Positions 55,187 to 64,000 of a stretch of 64,000 nt of DNA are shown in pieces; positions within the stretch are counted from its first letter, which is position 1, and every line of letters starts with the position of its first letter. Below the pieces are notes generated by a model. The model saw only the letters and a list, made by a program, of their open reading frames with translations. It was not told where the DNA came from and made no database searches. Both the position numbers and the translations under genes were made by a program. Source of the DNA: Bacteroidales bacterium (GTDB lineage: Bacteria; Bacteroidota; Bacteroidia; Bacteroidales; UBA932); NCBI GenBank assembly GCA_012744435.1, contig JAAYCA010000036.1, positions 20,646 to 84,645 on the forward strand, given 5' to 3'.

Positions 55187-58100
55187 ATGAAAAATGTCAG
55201 ACTCCCTCTTGTTTTGATCGCCGTCGCATGTCTTCTCGCCGCCTGCCAGGGCAGCGGTGTCAAGAAGACCGGCGGACCCTCCGTTTCCGCCGTCCGCGGA
55301 GAAACGGAGATGACGCTCGACACGGAAGGCACGACGCTTTCCGCGGAAGACATCGATCCCGAAGTCCCCACCATCCGTTTCATCAGCAAGGGTTCCATCC
55401 TGCCTTCGGCGGGCGGACTCGACCTGCTGTTCGGATCCGTCTCCTACGCCCAGGCGCAGGTACGCGTCAAGAAGGTGTTCAGCAACAACATCCTCCAGTT
55501 CATGCAGTACGACGACTACGACAAGCGCTATGAGCTGTACAAGGTTGCAGGCACCGTCTGCGACACGACCATCGTGCTGGGAGACACGGACGCCGACCAC
55601 ATCCGTGAATGGCGCACCTACGGACTCGCGCTCGACGAACTCATCAAGCCGGAGCCCGGCGCCATCTACCACATCGAGATCCGCGGCCGCGAACCCCTCG
55701 TGGAAGAGGACTTCTGGGACAGCGACACTTACTTCGGCGACTACGAAACCTATGAGGAGCGCAGCGTGGACCTGCTCGCCAGCGATCTTGTGCTGATCGC
55801 CAAGAAGGGCGACAGCAGCACCGAGGTCTACGCCTATGACATCCTCACCGGCAAGCCCGCCTCCGGCGTCCGCGTCAGGCTGTACGACTTCGCCCAGCAG
55901 GAGCTCGCCAAGGGACAGAGCGACCGCGAGGGACATGTCTCCTTCCCCGCCTCCGGCCAGGGCCGCTTCGTCGTGGCGACCAGCGGCAAGCAATACGCCT
56001 ATCTCGACCTCAAAAACGAGAAGGCCCTTTCCACCAGCAACTTCGACGTCAGCGGCACCACGCACGAAGGCGGCATCAAGGCTTATATTTTCGGGGAGCG
56101 CGGAGTCTGGCGCCCCGGCGACACGCTGCATGTCAGCATGGTCACGCTCTTCGACGACACCCCCCTGCCGGCCGGCCACCCGATCACGGCCCAGCTGCGC
56201 AATCCCGACGGCCAGGTCACCCAGACCCTGACCCAGGCCGCCACCGCCTCCAATCTCTACCATTTCCCGTTCCAGACGGCCGAAGACGCCATCTCCGGGC
56301 GCTGGCGCGTGGACGTGAGCGTGGGCGGCCAGATCTTCAGCAAGACCCTGCGCATCGAAGCGATCAAGCCCAACAAGCTTGACATCACCCTGCACTTCGA
56401 CGACGAATTCATCACGCCGGACCGCCAGAGCGTCGGCGACATCGCCGTGGCCTGGCTCTACGGCGCCCCGGGCAGCGACCTCAAGCTCGACGGCACCCTC
56501 GAGCTCAGCGCCGCCAGCACTTCCTTCAAGGGCTGGGAGGACTACGACTTCCTCGACGAAGCCCGCTCCTTCAGCGACCAGACCCTCTATTATAACGATT
56601 TCAAGACCAACGCAGAAGGCCACGCCTTCATCAATACGGCCGTCGACATCAACAAGGCCAGTACGCCGGGCCTGCTCAATGCCGGATTCACGTTGCGCGC
56701 CTTCGAGCCCGGCGGCGAATTCAGCGCGAGCTACAGCAGCGTCAAGATGTCCCCGTTCAACGCCTACGTCGGCATCAAGACCGAACTGGACAAGGACGAC
56801 TGGGGCGACCGCTACATCCAGGCCGGCAAAGCGCATCAATTCGATGTCGCCACGGTGGACGCCGCGGGCAAGGCCGTGACCGTGCCCGGTCTGCACGCCG
56901 AGATCTACCACGTGGACTGGAGCTGGTGGTGGGACGCCTCCGGGCAGATCGCCAGCTATATGGCCGGCAAGAGCAAGGAACTCCTCTTTGAAAAGACCTT
57001 CTCCACCTCGGGCGGAAAGGCCTCCTTCAGCTATGACTTCGCCGACGCCCCCTACGGCCTGTACTACATCCGCGTCACCGACACCCGCGGCGGCCATGCC
57101 GCCTCCATGCTCTGCGAAGTCAACGCGAGCGAAGCATCTGACGCCTCCGAAGGTTCCACGGAGCTCAACATGCTGATCGACAAGGAGAAATATTCCGTCG
57201 GCGAGACCGCCCGCATCACGATTCCTTCCGCCGCGGGCGCCAGCGCCCTCGTCTCCATCGAGAAGGGCGGCAAGATCCTGAGCACCCGCCGGGTGGAATG
57301 CTTCGCCGGCAGCACGGAGATCCGCATCCCCGTCACCAGGGAAATGACCCCGAACGCCTATGCCTCCATCGCCCTGATCCAGCCGCACGGCAACGTCCAC
57401 AACGACGCCCCGATCCGCTTGTACGGCGTGAAGAACATCAACGTCGAGGATCCCGCTTCCCGCCTGAACCCGGTGCTGGACATCCCCGCGGAGACCAAGC
57501 CCGAGTCCACCCTCAGCTTCAAGGTCAAGGAGAAGGACGGCCGCGCGATGAGCTACGTCGTCGCCCTCGTGGACGAGGGACTCCTCTCGCTCACCGGCTT
57601 CAAGACCCCGGACGCCTGGGCCTCCTTCTATGCCAAGGAAGCGCTTCGCGTCCGCACCTGGGACGACTACGATGCGGTCATCGGCGCTTACGGCGCCCAC
57701 ATCGAGCAGCTGTTCGCCATCGGCGGTGACGAAGAGGCCGGCGGTGCGCTGAAGCGCCAGGGCGCCGAGCGTTTCAAGCCGGTCGTCGCCTACATCGGTC
57801 CCTTCGACCTGAAGGCCGGCAAGACCGCCTCCCACAGCATCGAGGTGCCGCAGTACATCGGTTCGATGCGCGCCATGGTCATCGCCACCGACGGCAAGGC
57901 CCAGGGCAGCGCCGCGAAGGATGTCGCCGTGACCCAGCCCGTCATGGTGCAGGCAACGCTCCCGCGCACGCTCAGCGTGGGTGAGACCATCAGGATTCCG
58001 TCCACCGTCATCGCCCTCAAAGACAACGTCGGCAACGTCAAACTCGATATCGAGACCGACGGCCTGCTTACGGTCAAGGGTCCGTCCTCGCTCCAGGTCA

Positions 58101-59743
58101 ATTCCGCCAAGGCCGGCCAGCAGGTCGAGTACTTTGAGGTCCAGGTCGGCGAGCAGACCGGCATCGCCCACGTCACCGTGACGGCCAGGGCCGGCTCCGA
58201 GAAATCGGTCAGCCGGGTGGAGATCGATGTCCTCAACCCGAACCCGGAGATCACCCGCGTGCAGTCGTTCCTGCTCGAGGCCGGCAAGAACAAGGACGCC
58301 ACCGCCGAACTTTTCGGCCTGCCGGGCACCAATTCCCTCGCCGTCGAACTCTCCTCCATCCCCGCCATCGACCTGGGACGCCGCCTCAAATACCTCATCG
58401 AGTATCCCTACGGCTGCGTCGAACAGACGATTTCCGCCGCCTTCCCGCAGCTCTACCTGAGCCAGGTGATGGATTGCGACGAAAATACGGTGAAGCGCAG
58501 CGCGCGCAATGTCACCGCCGCCATCAACCGCCTGCACAGCTATCGCCGCTCCGACGGCTCGCTGAGCTACTGGCCGGGCAGCACCGCCTCTTCTTCGTTC
58601 GGCACCGCCTATGCCCTCCACTTCCTCCAGGAGGCGGAGAACCAGGGCTACGCCGTGCCGGCCGACCTCAAGGCCGGCCTGGTCCGCTACCTGACGAACA
58701 GCGTGGTCAGCAACAAGAAGGAAGGCGAGTTCGTGCGCGCCTACGGCCTGTATTCCCTGGCCGTGGCCGGCAAACCCCAGCGCAGCGCCATGAACCTCCT
58801 GCGCGAGCAGGCCAAGAAGATGCCGCGCAGCGCCGTGTGGATGCTGGCCGGTGCCTTCGCCAGCGACGGCAAGAAGCAGGTAGCCACCCAGCTCACCAGC
58901 GGCCTGCCTTACATCGAGGCCGCCGGCACCTACTACGACTACTACGGCAGCGTGGACCGCAACATGGCCATCGCCCTGCGTACGTCCATCCTGACCGGAC
59001 AGAAAGAAGCCGCCTTCGAGCTTGCCGAGAAGGTTGCCGCCAACCTCAACGACAGCCAGCGCTACATGAGCACGCAGGCCACCGCCTGGTCGCTCTACGC
59101 CATCAGCGACTATGCCCGCACGATGGCCGGCGGCGGCGTGTCCGCTTCCGTCAAGGGGGGCGACCGGACGTACAAGCTGAGCACGGAGAAATCCATCGTC
59201 CGCCAGGACATCGCCGTGGGTGAGGGTGACAGCAAGACCGCACTGAATATCGCAAACAGCGGCAGCAGCCCGGTCCATGCCGTCATCTCCGTGACCGGCA
59301 TTCCGAAAGCCGGCACCGAGAAGGCCAAGTCCTCCGGCCTGTCGATGAAGATCAGCTACGTGGATCGCGACGGCAAGCCCGTCGGTCTGGACACCCTCTC
59401 CCGCGGCCGCGATTTCAAGGCCGTGGTCACGGTGACCAACACCGGCTCCGCCACCGCCCGCGACCTCGCCCTGGCACACAAGTTCCCGTCCGGCTGGGAG
59501 ATCCGCAACGACCGCATCGGCCGCGAGGACTACTCCTTCCCGGCCGGCCTCAACTACCAGGACATCCGGGACGACCGCGTGTACAGTTTCTTCGACCTGG
59601 GCGCCGGCCAGAGCGTGACCATCACCACCGAGCTCACCGCCACCTATCCCGGCAAGTTCTACCTGCCGGCCGTGAGCTGCGAGGCCATGTACGACGACAA
59701 GATCTCCGCCCTCGTCCCGGGACGCTGGACGGAAGTGAAGTAA
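55187..59743 (+). CDS. Alpha-2-macroglobulin-like lipoprotein with thioester
   Basis: 1518 residues. MKNVRLPLVLIAVACLLAACQGSG has a lipobox Cys20. A series of MG (macroglobulin) beta-sandwich domains follows: KAYIFGERGVWRPGDTLHVSMVTLFDDTPLP is the MG2 signature, and ADGKAQGSAAKDVAVTQPVMVQATLPRTLSVGETIRIPSTV the A2M region. The thioester motif is YPYGCVEQTISAAFPQ (Cys1077), followed by the alpha-helical TED barrel (RRSDGSLSYWPGSTASSSFGTAYALHFL). It is thought to trap proteases that breach the outer membrane, working with PbpC, the divergent neighbour. Location is periplasmic lipoprotein. Confidence 0.95.
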   Translation: MKNVRLPLVLIAVACLLAACQGSGVKKTGGPSVSAVRGETEMTLDTEGTTLSAEDIDPEVPTIRFISKGSILPSAGGLDLLFGSVSYAQAQVRVKKVFSNNILQFMQYDDYDKRYELYKVAGTVCDTTIVLGDTDADHIREWRTYGLALDELIKPEPGAIYHIEIRGREPLVEEDFWDSDTYFGDYETYEERSVDLLASDLVLIAKKGDSSTEVYAYDILTGKPASGVRVRLYDFAQQELAKGQSDREGHVSFPASGQGRFVVATSGKQYAYLDLKNEKALSTSNFDVSGTTHEGGIKAYIFGERGVWRPGDTLHVSMVTLFDDTPLPAGHPITAQLRNPDGQVTQTLTQAATASNLYHFPFQTAEDAISGRWRVDVSVGGQIFSKTLRIEAIKPNKLDITLHFDDEFITPDRQSVGDIAVAWLYGAPGSDLKLDGTLELSAASTSFKGWEDYDFLDEARSFSDQTLYYNDFKTNAEGHAFINTAVDINKASTPGLLNAGFTLRAFEPGGEFSASYSSVKMSPFNAYVGIKTELDKDDWGDRYIQAGKAHQFDVATVDAAGKAVTVPGLHAEIYHVDWSWWWDASGQIASYMAGKSKELLFEKTFSTSGGKASFSYDFADAPYGLYYIRVTDTRGGHAASMLCEVNASEASDASEGSTELNMLIDKEKYSVGETARITIPSAAGASALVSIEKGGKILSTRRVECFAGSTEIRIPVTREMTPNAYASIALIQPHGNVHNDAPIRLYGVKNINVEDPASRLNPVLDIPAETKPESTLSFKVKEKDGRAMSYVVALVDEGLLSLTGFKTPDAWASFYAKEALRVRTWDDYDAVIGAYGAHIEQLFAIGGDEEAGGALKRQGAERFKPVVAYIGPFDLKAGKTASHSIEVPQYIGSMRAMVIATDGKAQGSAAKDVAVTQPVMVQATLPRTLSVGETIRIPSTVIALKDNVGNVKLDIETDGLLTVKGPSSLQVNSAKAGQQVEYFEVQVGEQTGIAHVTVTARAGSEKSVSRVEIDVLNPNPEITRVQSFLLEAGKNKDATAELFGLPGTNSLAVELSSIPAIDLGRRLKYLIEYPYGCVEQTISAAFPQLYLSQVMDCDENTVKRSARNVTAAINRLHSYRRSDGSLSYWPGSTASSSFGTAYALHFLQEAENQGYAVPADLKAGLVRYLTNSVVSNKKEGEFVRAYGLYSLAVAGKPQRSAMNLLREQAKKMPRSAVWMLAGAFASDGKKQVATQLTSGLPYIEAAGTYYDYYGSVDRNMAIALRTSILTGQKEAAFELAEKVAANLNDSQRYMSTQATAWSLYAISDYARTMAGGGVSASVKGGDRTYKLSTEKSIVRQDIAVGEGDSKTALNIANSGSSPVHAVISVTGIPKAGTEKAKSSGLSMKISYVDRDGKPVGLDTLSRGRDFKAVVTVTNTGSATARDLALAHKFPSGWEIRNDRIGREDYSFPAGLNYQDIRDDRVYSFFDLGAGQSVTITTELTATYPGKFYLPAVSCEAMYDDKISALVPGRWTEVK

Positions 59744-59746
59744 CGG

Positions 59747-60397
59747 CTACCGGAACAACTCTCCTAAAACCCGCAGCGAGCGAACCTCGATGCGGGTTTC
59801 CGTATGGTATCCCAGGTATTTGAGCAGGATCCGGGCGATCTCCGTGCGCGTTGCGCCGCTGAGGGGGACGAGCATGCAGGCGCCGAAGTCCGCCTGCAGC
59901 AGGGCGCGGAGCTGGGCGAGGTGATCCCCGGCGAAGGGCATCAGGTCCTCCGGCGAAGGGGAGAAGCCGAGCGCCGCGGCGAACTCGAGCAGGAAACGGA
60001 GATGGTAATTGGCGAAATCGCCTTCGAGGGCGTCCAGGGTCAGGATAGCGCGTTCGCACCAGGCGAACAGATCGCTTTCATTGGTGCCTTCCCGCACGGT
60101 GCGGTAAAGCACCTCCGCCATGAACAGGGTGATGGCATTCTTCTCGGGGCTGGTGCGGATGCCCATGAGGGGATGGCAGGCCGAGAGCGCATGGACCCGC
60201 CACAGATCGGAGCGCGGGTTTTCCGTAACCTCGGCGTCCACGATGCTCAGGGGCTGGAACAGCGCCATGCCGCTCCCTGCCCGGACGGAGGTCAGAAAAC
60301 TGCGCCGCCCCCACTCGTCACTGAGGGTGTGCAGGACCAGGGAGCGCTCCCCGACCTTGGTGGTGTTCAGGATGATGAGCTGGGTGCGGTGGATCAT
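59747..60397 (-). CDS. recO: DNA repair protein RecO
   Basis: 216 residues. The N-terminal OB fold (IILNTTKVGERSLVLHTLSDEWGRRSFLTSVRAGSGMALFQPLSIVDAEVTENPRSDLWRV) and the helical part (LFMAEVLYRTVREGTNESDLFAWCERAILTLDALEGDFANYHLRFLLEFAAALGF) fit RecO. The C-terminal zinc cysteines of some RecOs are absent. It loads RecA onto SSB-covered DNA with RecR. The start overlaps the stop of the S41 protease gene (TGATG). Confidence 0.9.
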   Translation of the reverse strand: MIHRTQLIILNTTKVGERSLVLHTLSDEWGRRSFLTSVRAGSGMALFQPLSIVDAEVTENPRSDLWRVHALSACHPLMGIRTSPEKNAITLFMAEVLYRTVREGTNESDLFAWCERAILTLDALEGDFANYHLRFLLEFAAALGFSPSPEDLMPFAGDHLAQLRALLQADFGACMLVPLSGATRTEIARILLKYLGYHTETRIEVRSLRVLGELFR

Positions 60398-62013
60398 CAG
60401 TATTGCTGGATCCGCTCGCTGACCAGCGCCTGGCGGAGCGTATCGTCGTGGCGGATGCGGATCTGCACGCCGGCTTTCTGGAAATAGTAGCGAACGGCGA
60501 TCTCCTCTTCGATGAAAGGAATGATTTCGTCTTTCTTAAGGCGCAGGAAATCCTCCTTCTCCATGTTGAGCGAGGCCTCCAGGGCATCGAGCTGCGGCTT
60601 CATCGTTTCATCGAGGCCGTCGAGCCGGAGTTCCTCTTTCGCCCGGTCGAAATAAGTCTTGGCGGAGGAACGGTAGTCGAATTCCTTGTCTTTGGCATAC
60701 GCGATGAAATCCTCGTAGTCGGCGTCCCGGAAGTGGAAATCCTCCAGCGCGGGGATGCTTTCATGCTTCCTGACAAACTCCAGGGCATACTGCTCGATGA
60801 TGCCGTAGGTCACCAGCGAATAGGTCAGCCGGCTGTACTCCCGGAAATCGAGCTTGACATCCGGGGTGATGCCGCCGCCGTCGCGCACCGTGCGCCCGTG
60901 GGCGGTCTTGAATTCCTGTGTCAGCGAGTCGGGGATGGCGGCCACGCTCCCGTCTTCCCGCCGCTGGGCGTAATCGATGGCCTGCACGCAGCGGCCGGAG
61001 GGTGTATAGTACTTGGCGGTCGTAACCTTGAGCTCGCCGCCGTAAGGCAGCGGGCGGATGCTCTGCACGAGGCCTTTGCCGAAAGTGCGCTCGCCCATGA
61101 TGGTGGCGCGGTCCATGTCCTGGAGCGCGCCCGCCACGATCTCCGAGGCGGAGGCGGAGCCGGAATCCACCAGCACGATCACCGGCAGTTTCGTGTCGAC
61201 GGGCTCCTGCGTGGTCTTGAGGGTGTAGCTGGCACGGGCATCCCTGCCCTTGGCGGACACGACCACGGACCCTTTGGGTACGAAGATCGACACGATGTCC
61301 ACGGCCTCGTTCATCAGACCGCCGCCGTTGGCGCGCAGGTCCAGCACGAGGGTCTTCATGCCCTGTTTCTTGAGCGCGATGACGCGTTCGCGCATATCTG
61401 CGGCAACGCCGTCGGAGAAACCGGTCTGGGAGATGTAGCCCACGCCGCCGTCCAGCATGCCGTCGTATTCGATATCGTCCAGCTTGATGCGCTCGCGGGT
61501 CACGGTGACGTCCACCTCCTGCCCGCTGCGCAGTTTCTTGACATGGAAGACCACCTGTGTCCCGGGATCGCCGCGCATCTTTTCGCTGCACTGCTGGGAA
61601 GTGAGTCCGACCACGGATTCCCCGTCGATGGCCATGATCTCGTCGCCGCACACCAGGCCGTATTTCTGGGCCGGGGAGTCGGCGTAAGGTTCATTGATGA
61701 TGACGTTGCCCTGTACGTCCGGTTTGTAGATGACCGCGCCGATGCCGCCATAACTCTTGTGGATCAGCATCTGCAGGTCTTCGTTCTCCTCCTCGGGGAT
61801 ATAGACCGTGTACGGGTCCAGGTCTGCGAGCATGGCGTCCACGCCACGCCGCTCGATGCGGTCCACGGGCAGCGAGTCTACGTAGGAACGGTTCAGTTCC
61901 TGGAGGATGGCGGTCTGGATTTCGGTCCACTTGCCGAGTTTGAAACGGGGGGACTGGGCGGACGCGGCGAGCGTCAGGCCAAGCAGTCCTATGAGGAAAA
62001 AGGTTCTTTTCAT
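60397..62013 (-). CDS. S41-family carboxyl-terminal processing protease
   Basis: ATG at 62013 (MKRTFFLIGLLGLTLAASAQ) gives 538 residues with a signal peptide; the track start at 62037 adds eight residues. PDZ domain near 75-160 (GLVCGDEIMAIDGESVVGLTSQQCSEKMRGDPGTQVVFHVKK). The catalytic Ser is in VLVDSGSASASEIVAGALQD and the general-base Lys in GERTFGKGLVQSIRPLPYGG. It cleaves periplasmic proteins near their C-terminus. A TAAATTTG element ends 5 nt before the ATG. The gene overlaps recO. Confidence 0.94.
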   Translation of the reverse strand: MKRTFFLIGLLGLTLAASAQSPRFKLGKWTEIQTAILQELNRSYVDSLPVDRIERRGVDAMLADLDPYTVYIPEEENEDLQMLIHKSYGGIGAVIYKPDVQGNVIINEPYADSPAQKYGLVCGDEIMAIDGESVVGLTSQQCSEKMRGDPGTQVVFHVKKLRSGQEVDVTVTRERIKLDDIEYDGMLDGGVGYISQTGFSDGVAADMRERVIALKKQGMKTLVLDLRANGGGLMNEAVDIVSIFVPKGSVVVSAKGRDARASYTLKTTQEPVDTKLPVIVLVDSGSASASEIVAGALQDMDRATIMGERTFGKGLVQSIRPLPYGGELKVTTAKYYTPSGRCVQAIDYAQRREDGSVAAIPDSLTQEFKTAHGRTVRDGGGITPDVKLDFREYSRLTYSLVTYGIIEQYALEFVRKHESIPALEDFHFRDADYEDFIAYAKDKEFDYRSSAKTYFDRAKEELRLDGLDETMKPQLDALEASLNMEKEDFLRLKKDEIIPFIEEEIAVRYYFQKAGVQIRIRHDDTLRQALVSERIQQY

Positions 62014-62018
62014 CTTGT

Positions 62019-62026
62019 CAAATTTA
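62019..62026 (-). promoter_or_regulatory. -7-like element of the S41 protease gene
   Basis: Minus-strand TAAATTTG, 5 nt before the ATG and overlapping the stop of the EamA gene. No -33 box; could be chance. Confidence 0.25.
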
Positions 62027-62872
62027 TTGCGTGGCATAGAGCAGCAGGGCGATGCCTGCCATCATCAGGACCATATCCAGGGCCTTGTCCTTGATATGCC
62101 CCTCCTTCAGGATCAGCGCGCCGCCCAGGAAGGTGACCAGGACGGAACTGCGACGGACCGTCGAGATCACGGACATCATGGCGCCCGGCTGCTTGACGGC
62201 ATAGAAGTACAGCGCGTCGGCCGCGGTGATCAGGACGGCGATCAGGAGGATCTTCCAGTCCCAGACGAAGGGCTCGAAATGTTCCCGGTCCGTGAAATAC
62301 CTGACCAGCAAAATCAGGGCCAGCAGGAGGGTGATATAGAGATTGGTCCAGCTCTGGAGCGCCAGGGGCTCGAAACCTGTGATGATGTGCTTGTCGTAAA
62401 GGGCGCTTGCCGCGCCGGAAATCACGGAGACGATCATATAGACCATTCCCTTGGCGGAGGTCTTCCTGTCCGTCTCGTGCCGCTTGGAGCGGGAACTCAG
62501 GAAGAGGGCGGCCATCACGATGGCCACGCCCAGCCACTGCAGGGCGTTGAGGCGCTCGCCGAAGAGGATGATGGAGAAGATGACCACGAACATCGGCCGG
62601 GAGGCCTTGATCGTGCTGACCGTCGTCAGCGGGAGGTGCTTCATCGCAATCAGCCCGGACACCCAGGAGGTCGAGACCAGGACGGCCTTGAAGATGAGGC
62701 GGAGGTGGCCCGACGGGGAGAGCGGCGAGAGGAAGGGGCAGAGGAAGAGGGTGGTGAGACCGGTGGCGCCGATCAGAATCCAATAGACCCCGTTGCGTTT
62801 GAGCGCCTGCTTCTTGACGATATCATAGGAGCCAAGAAGCAGAGCGGAACAGACGGTAAGCCAAAGCCACAT
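62024..62872 (-). CDS. EamA/DMT-family transporter
   Basis: 282 residues, about ten helices in two EamA repeats ([22 protein letters not shown]...[45 protein letters not shown] and [20 protein letters not shown]...[59 protein letters not shown]). Small-molecule exporter or importer of unknown cargo. The overlapping ORF at 62010-62783 is a shadow. It stops 10 nt before the S41 protease start and is divergent from the uvrA-family gene. Confidence 0.88.
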   Translation of the reverse strand: MWLWLTVCSALLLGSYDIVKKQALKRNGVYWILIGATGLTTLFLCPFLSPLSPSGHLRLIFKAVLVSTSWVSGLIAMKHLPLTTVSTIKASRPMFVVIFSIILFGERLNALQWLGVAIVMAALFLSSRSKRHETDRKTSAKGMVYMIVSVISGAASALYDKHIITGFEPLALQSWTNLYITLLLALILLVRYFTDREHFEPFVWDWKILLIAVLITAADALYFYAVKQPGAMMSVISTVRRSSVLVTFLGGALILKEGHIKDKALDMVLMMAGIALLLYATQ

Positions 62873-62886
62873 GGTGCGCAGGAGAT

Positions 62887-62920
62887 TTTGACAAAGTTAA
62901 CCATAAATTTTGTATTTTTG
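62887..62920 (+). promoter_or_regulatory. Promoter of the uvrA-family gene
   Basis: TTTG (62887-62890), 22 nt, TATTTTTG (62913-62920); spacing is slightly long. The ATG is 11 nt downstream. Confidence 0.4.
62892..62899 (-). promoter_or_regulatory. -7 element of the EamA gene
   Basis: Minus-strand TAACTTTG, 19 nt before the ATG at 62872. Confidence 0.35.
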
Positions 62921-62931
62921 TCTTCGCTTCC

Positions 62932-64000
62932 ATGAAAGAGAGCCAGATCGAAATCCGTGGCGCCAGGGCCCACAACCTCAAGCATGTCGACGTTGATATT
63001 CCGCGCCGGAAGTTTGTGGTAATCACCGGGATCAGCGGCAGCGGCAAGTCATCGCTCGCATTCGACACCCTCTATGCCGAGGGGCAGCGGCGTTATATGA
63101 ACACCCTCTCCCCCTATGCCAAGCACTTCATGGGCATTCTCGAGAAGCCCGAGGTGGAGAGCATCAGCGGGCTGAGTCCCATCATCGCCATCGAGCAGAA
63201 GACCACCGGCAGCAATCCCCGCTCTACGGTGGGCACCATCACGGAGATCGCCGACTTCCTGCGCCTGCTGTACGCCCGCGCCTCCACGGCCTATTCGCCG
63301 GTGAGCGGCAAGGAAATGGTCCGTTACACCGACGCCCAGATCGTGGACCTGATCCTGCGGGAATACCGGGGACGCAAGTGCCTGCTGCTCGCACCGCTCG
63401 TGCGCGGCCGGAAGGGCCACTATCGCGAACTCTTCGATTCCCTGCGGAAGAAGGGCTACCTGCAGGCCCGTATCGACGGGGAGATCCGCGAGCTTAACGA
63501 CGTGGAGGCCGTGGACCGCTACAAAGGGCACTTCATCGAGCTCGTCGTGGACAAGCTCAAGCCCTCCGACGGGGACGAGGCGCGCGTACGCAGCTCCGTC
63601 GCTTCCGCCCTGGGACTCGGAAAAGGTTCCCTGGCGGTGCTGGATATGGAGAGCGGCGCGCTGCACCATTATTCCAAGCATCTGGTGGATCCGGAGAACG
63701 GCATTTCCCTGCAGGAACCGGCGCCGCACACCTTTTCCTTCAATTCGCCAGAAGGCTATTGCCCCCATTGCAAGGGCCTCGGGACGGTACCTGACGTGAG
63801 TATGGACACCATCGTTCCGGATCCCCGGAAATCCATCGCGGACGGGGGTATCGCCCCGCTGGGGCGTATCCGCGACGGGCGGAAGTTCGACCTGGTGCGC
63901 GCGATTGCGCGCAAACATGATTTTTCGCTGTATGAACCCATCGCGGCGTTGCCGGACGAGGTCGTAACGCTGCTGATCTACGGTTCCGACGAATTCTACC
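62932..64000 (+). CDS. UvrA-family excinuclease ATPase, 5' part (runs off right edge)
   Basis: The ORF track misses it because it is open at the right edge; I translated it: 356 codons from ATG at 62932. [66 protein letters not shown] carries Walker [45 protein letters not shown] follows. The nucleotide-excision-repair UvrA zinc region should have CxxC...CxxC. Here the second half CPHCKGLG is present (Cys277, Cys280), but the region before it ([26 protein letters not shown]) has no cysteine, so the first half is missing. This points to a UvrA paralogue and not the standard repair protein. Its C-terminus is outside the window. Confidence 0.85.
   Translation, partial: MKESQIEIRGARAHNLKHVDVDIPRRKFVVITGISGSGKSSLAFDTLYAEGQRRYMNTLSPYAKHFMGILEKPEVESISGLSPIIAIEQKTTGSNPRSTVGTITEIADFLRLLYARASTAYSPVSGKEMVRYTDAQIVDLILREYRGRKCLLLAPLVRGRKGHYRELFDSLRKKGYLQARIDGEIRELNDVEAVDRYKGHFIELVVDKLKPSDGDEARVRSSVASALGLGKGSLAVLDMESGALHHYSKHLVDPENGISLQEPAPHTFSFNSPEGYCPHCKGLGTVPDVSMDTIVPDPRKSIADGGIAPLGRIRDGRKFDLVRAIARKHDFSLYEPIAALPDEVVTLLIYGSDEFY

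Noticed and set aside
55112-59479. Long minus-strand ORF of 1455 residues
   Set aside because: Antisense to the alpha-2-macroglobulin-like gene, which has a lipobox and CVEQ thioester; the antisense frame has no domain.
62010-62783. Minus-strand ORF of 257 residues overlapping the EamA gene
   Set aside because: Frame-shifted shadow of the transporter; Arg/Pro-rich with no membrane helices.
63049-63918. Minus-strand ORF of 289 residues at the right edge
   Set aside because: Antisense to the uvrA-family gene, which has Walker A and CPHCKGLG.

Overview
The window reads as a chromosome segment of a GC-rich, host-associated-type Bacteroidales bacterium, probably uncultured. Supporting signs are a SusC/SusD pair, DUF4783, a lysine-type SerA, the S41/RecO/DnaX/LptB gene complement, and promoters of the Bacteroidota form (TTTG, about 19-20 nt, TAnnTTTG). 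Base composition was judged by eye. No tRNA, rRNA, CRISPR array, insertion sequence or prophage gene was seen, and no gene-free gap exceeds about 220 bases. Both edges cut genes: iorA on the left and a UvrA-family gene on the right. Neither is in the ORF track.

Bases 1-672 hold the start of iorA. Bases 778-22832 form a co-directional (minus strand) carbohydrate locus with three apparent transcription units separated by intrinsic terminators. Unit 1 runs split transketolase (N and C halves), FGGY sugar kinase, fucose-isomerase-family isomerase, GRP-type sugar transporter, SusC, SusD. Unit 2 runs esterase, Sde182-type (DUF1593) nucleoside-hydrolase-like lipoprotein, esterase. Unit 3 runs two more Sde182-type lipoproteins, a GH3 glycosidase, a third esterase and a nucleoside-hydrolase-like protein. 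A divergent DeoR-family regulator (22995-23756) flanks unit 1. An identical 13-mer, AAAGAAATCGAAA, lies in similar geometry upstream of units 1 and 3, so the intracellular pathway and the surface enzymes may be one regulon. Isomerase, FGGY kinase and two-subunit transketolase together match the non-oxidative D-apiose route. My leading inference is a polysaccharide/glycoside utilisation locus for an acylated furanoside, possibly an apioside, in which nucleoside-hydrolase-fold lipoproteins act as furanosidases.

Bases 23757-23972 are a convergent intergenic region with a strong 32-nt hairpin, a second hairpin and promoter-like motifs. Bases 23973-52807 are mostly housekeeping: an NtrY-like histidine kinase, rlmH, DUF4783, efp, ispH-cmk-lptB-dnaX, an NtrC-type regulator without a DNA-binding domain, metG-dnaG-recQ-DUF1015, serC-serA, a YigZ-family gene, an acidic pRiA4b ORF-3-like protein, an FKBP lipoprotein, a ROK kinase with a GluP/FucP-type transporter, an acyl-CoA synthetase, tandem deoxynucleoside kinases, an MBL-fold hydrolase and a DUF486 membrane protein.

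Bases 52845-64000 hold the divergent pair pbpC / alpha-2-macroglobulin-like lipoprotein, then recO, an S41 processing protease, an EamA-type transporter and the partial UvrA paralogue.
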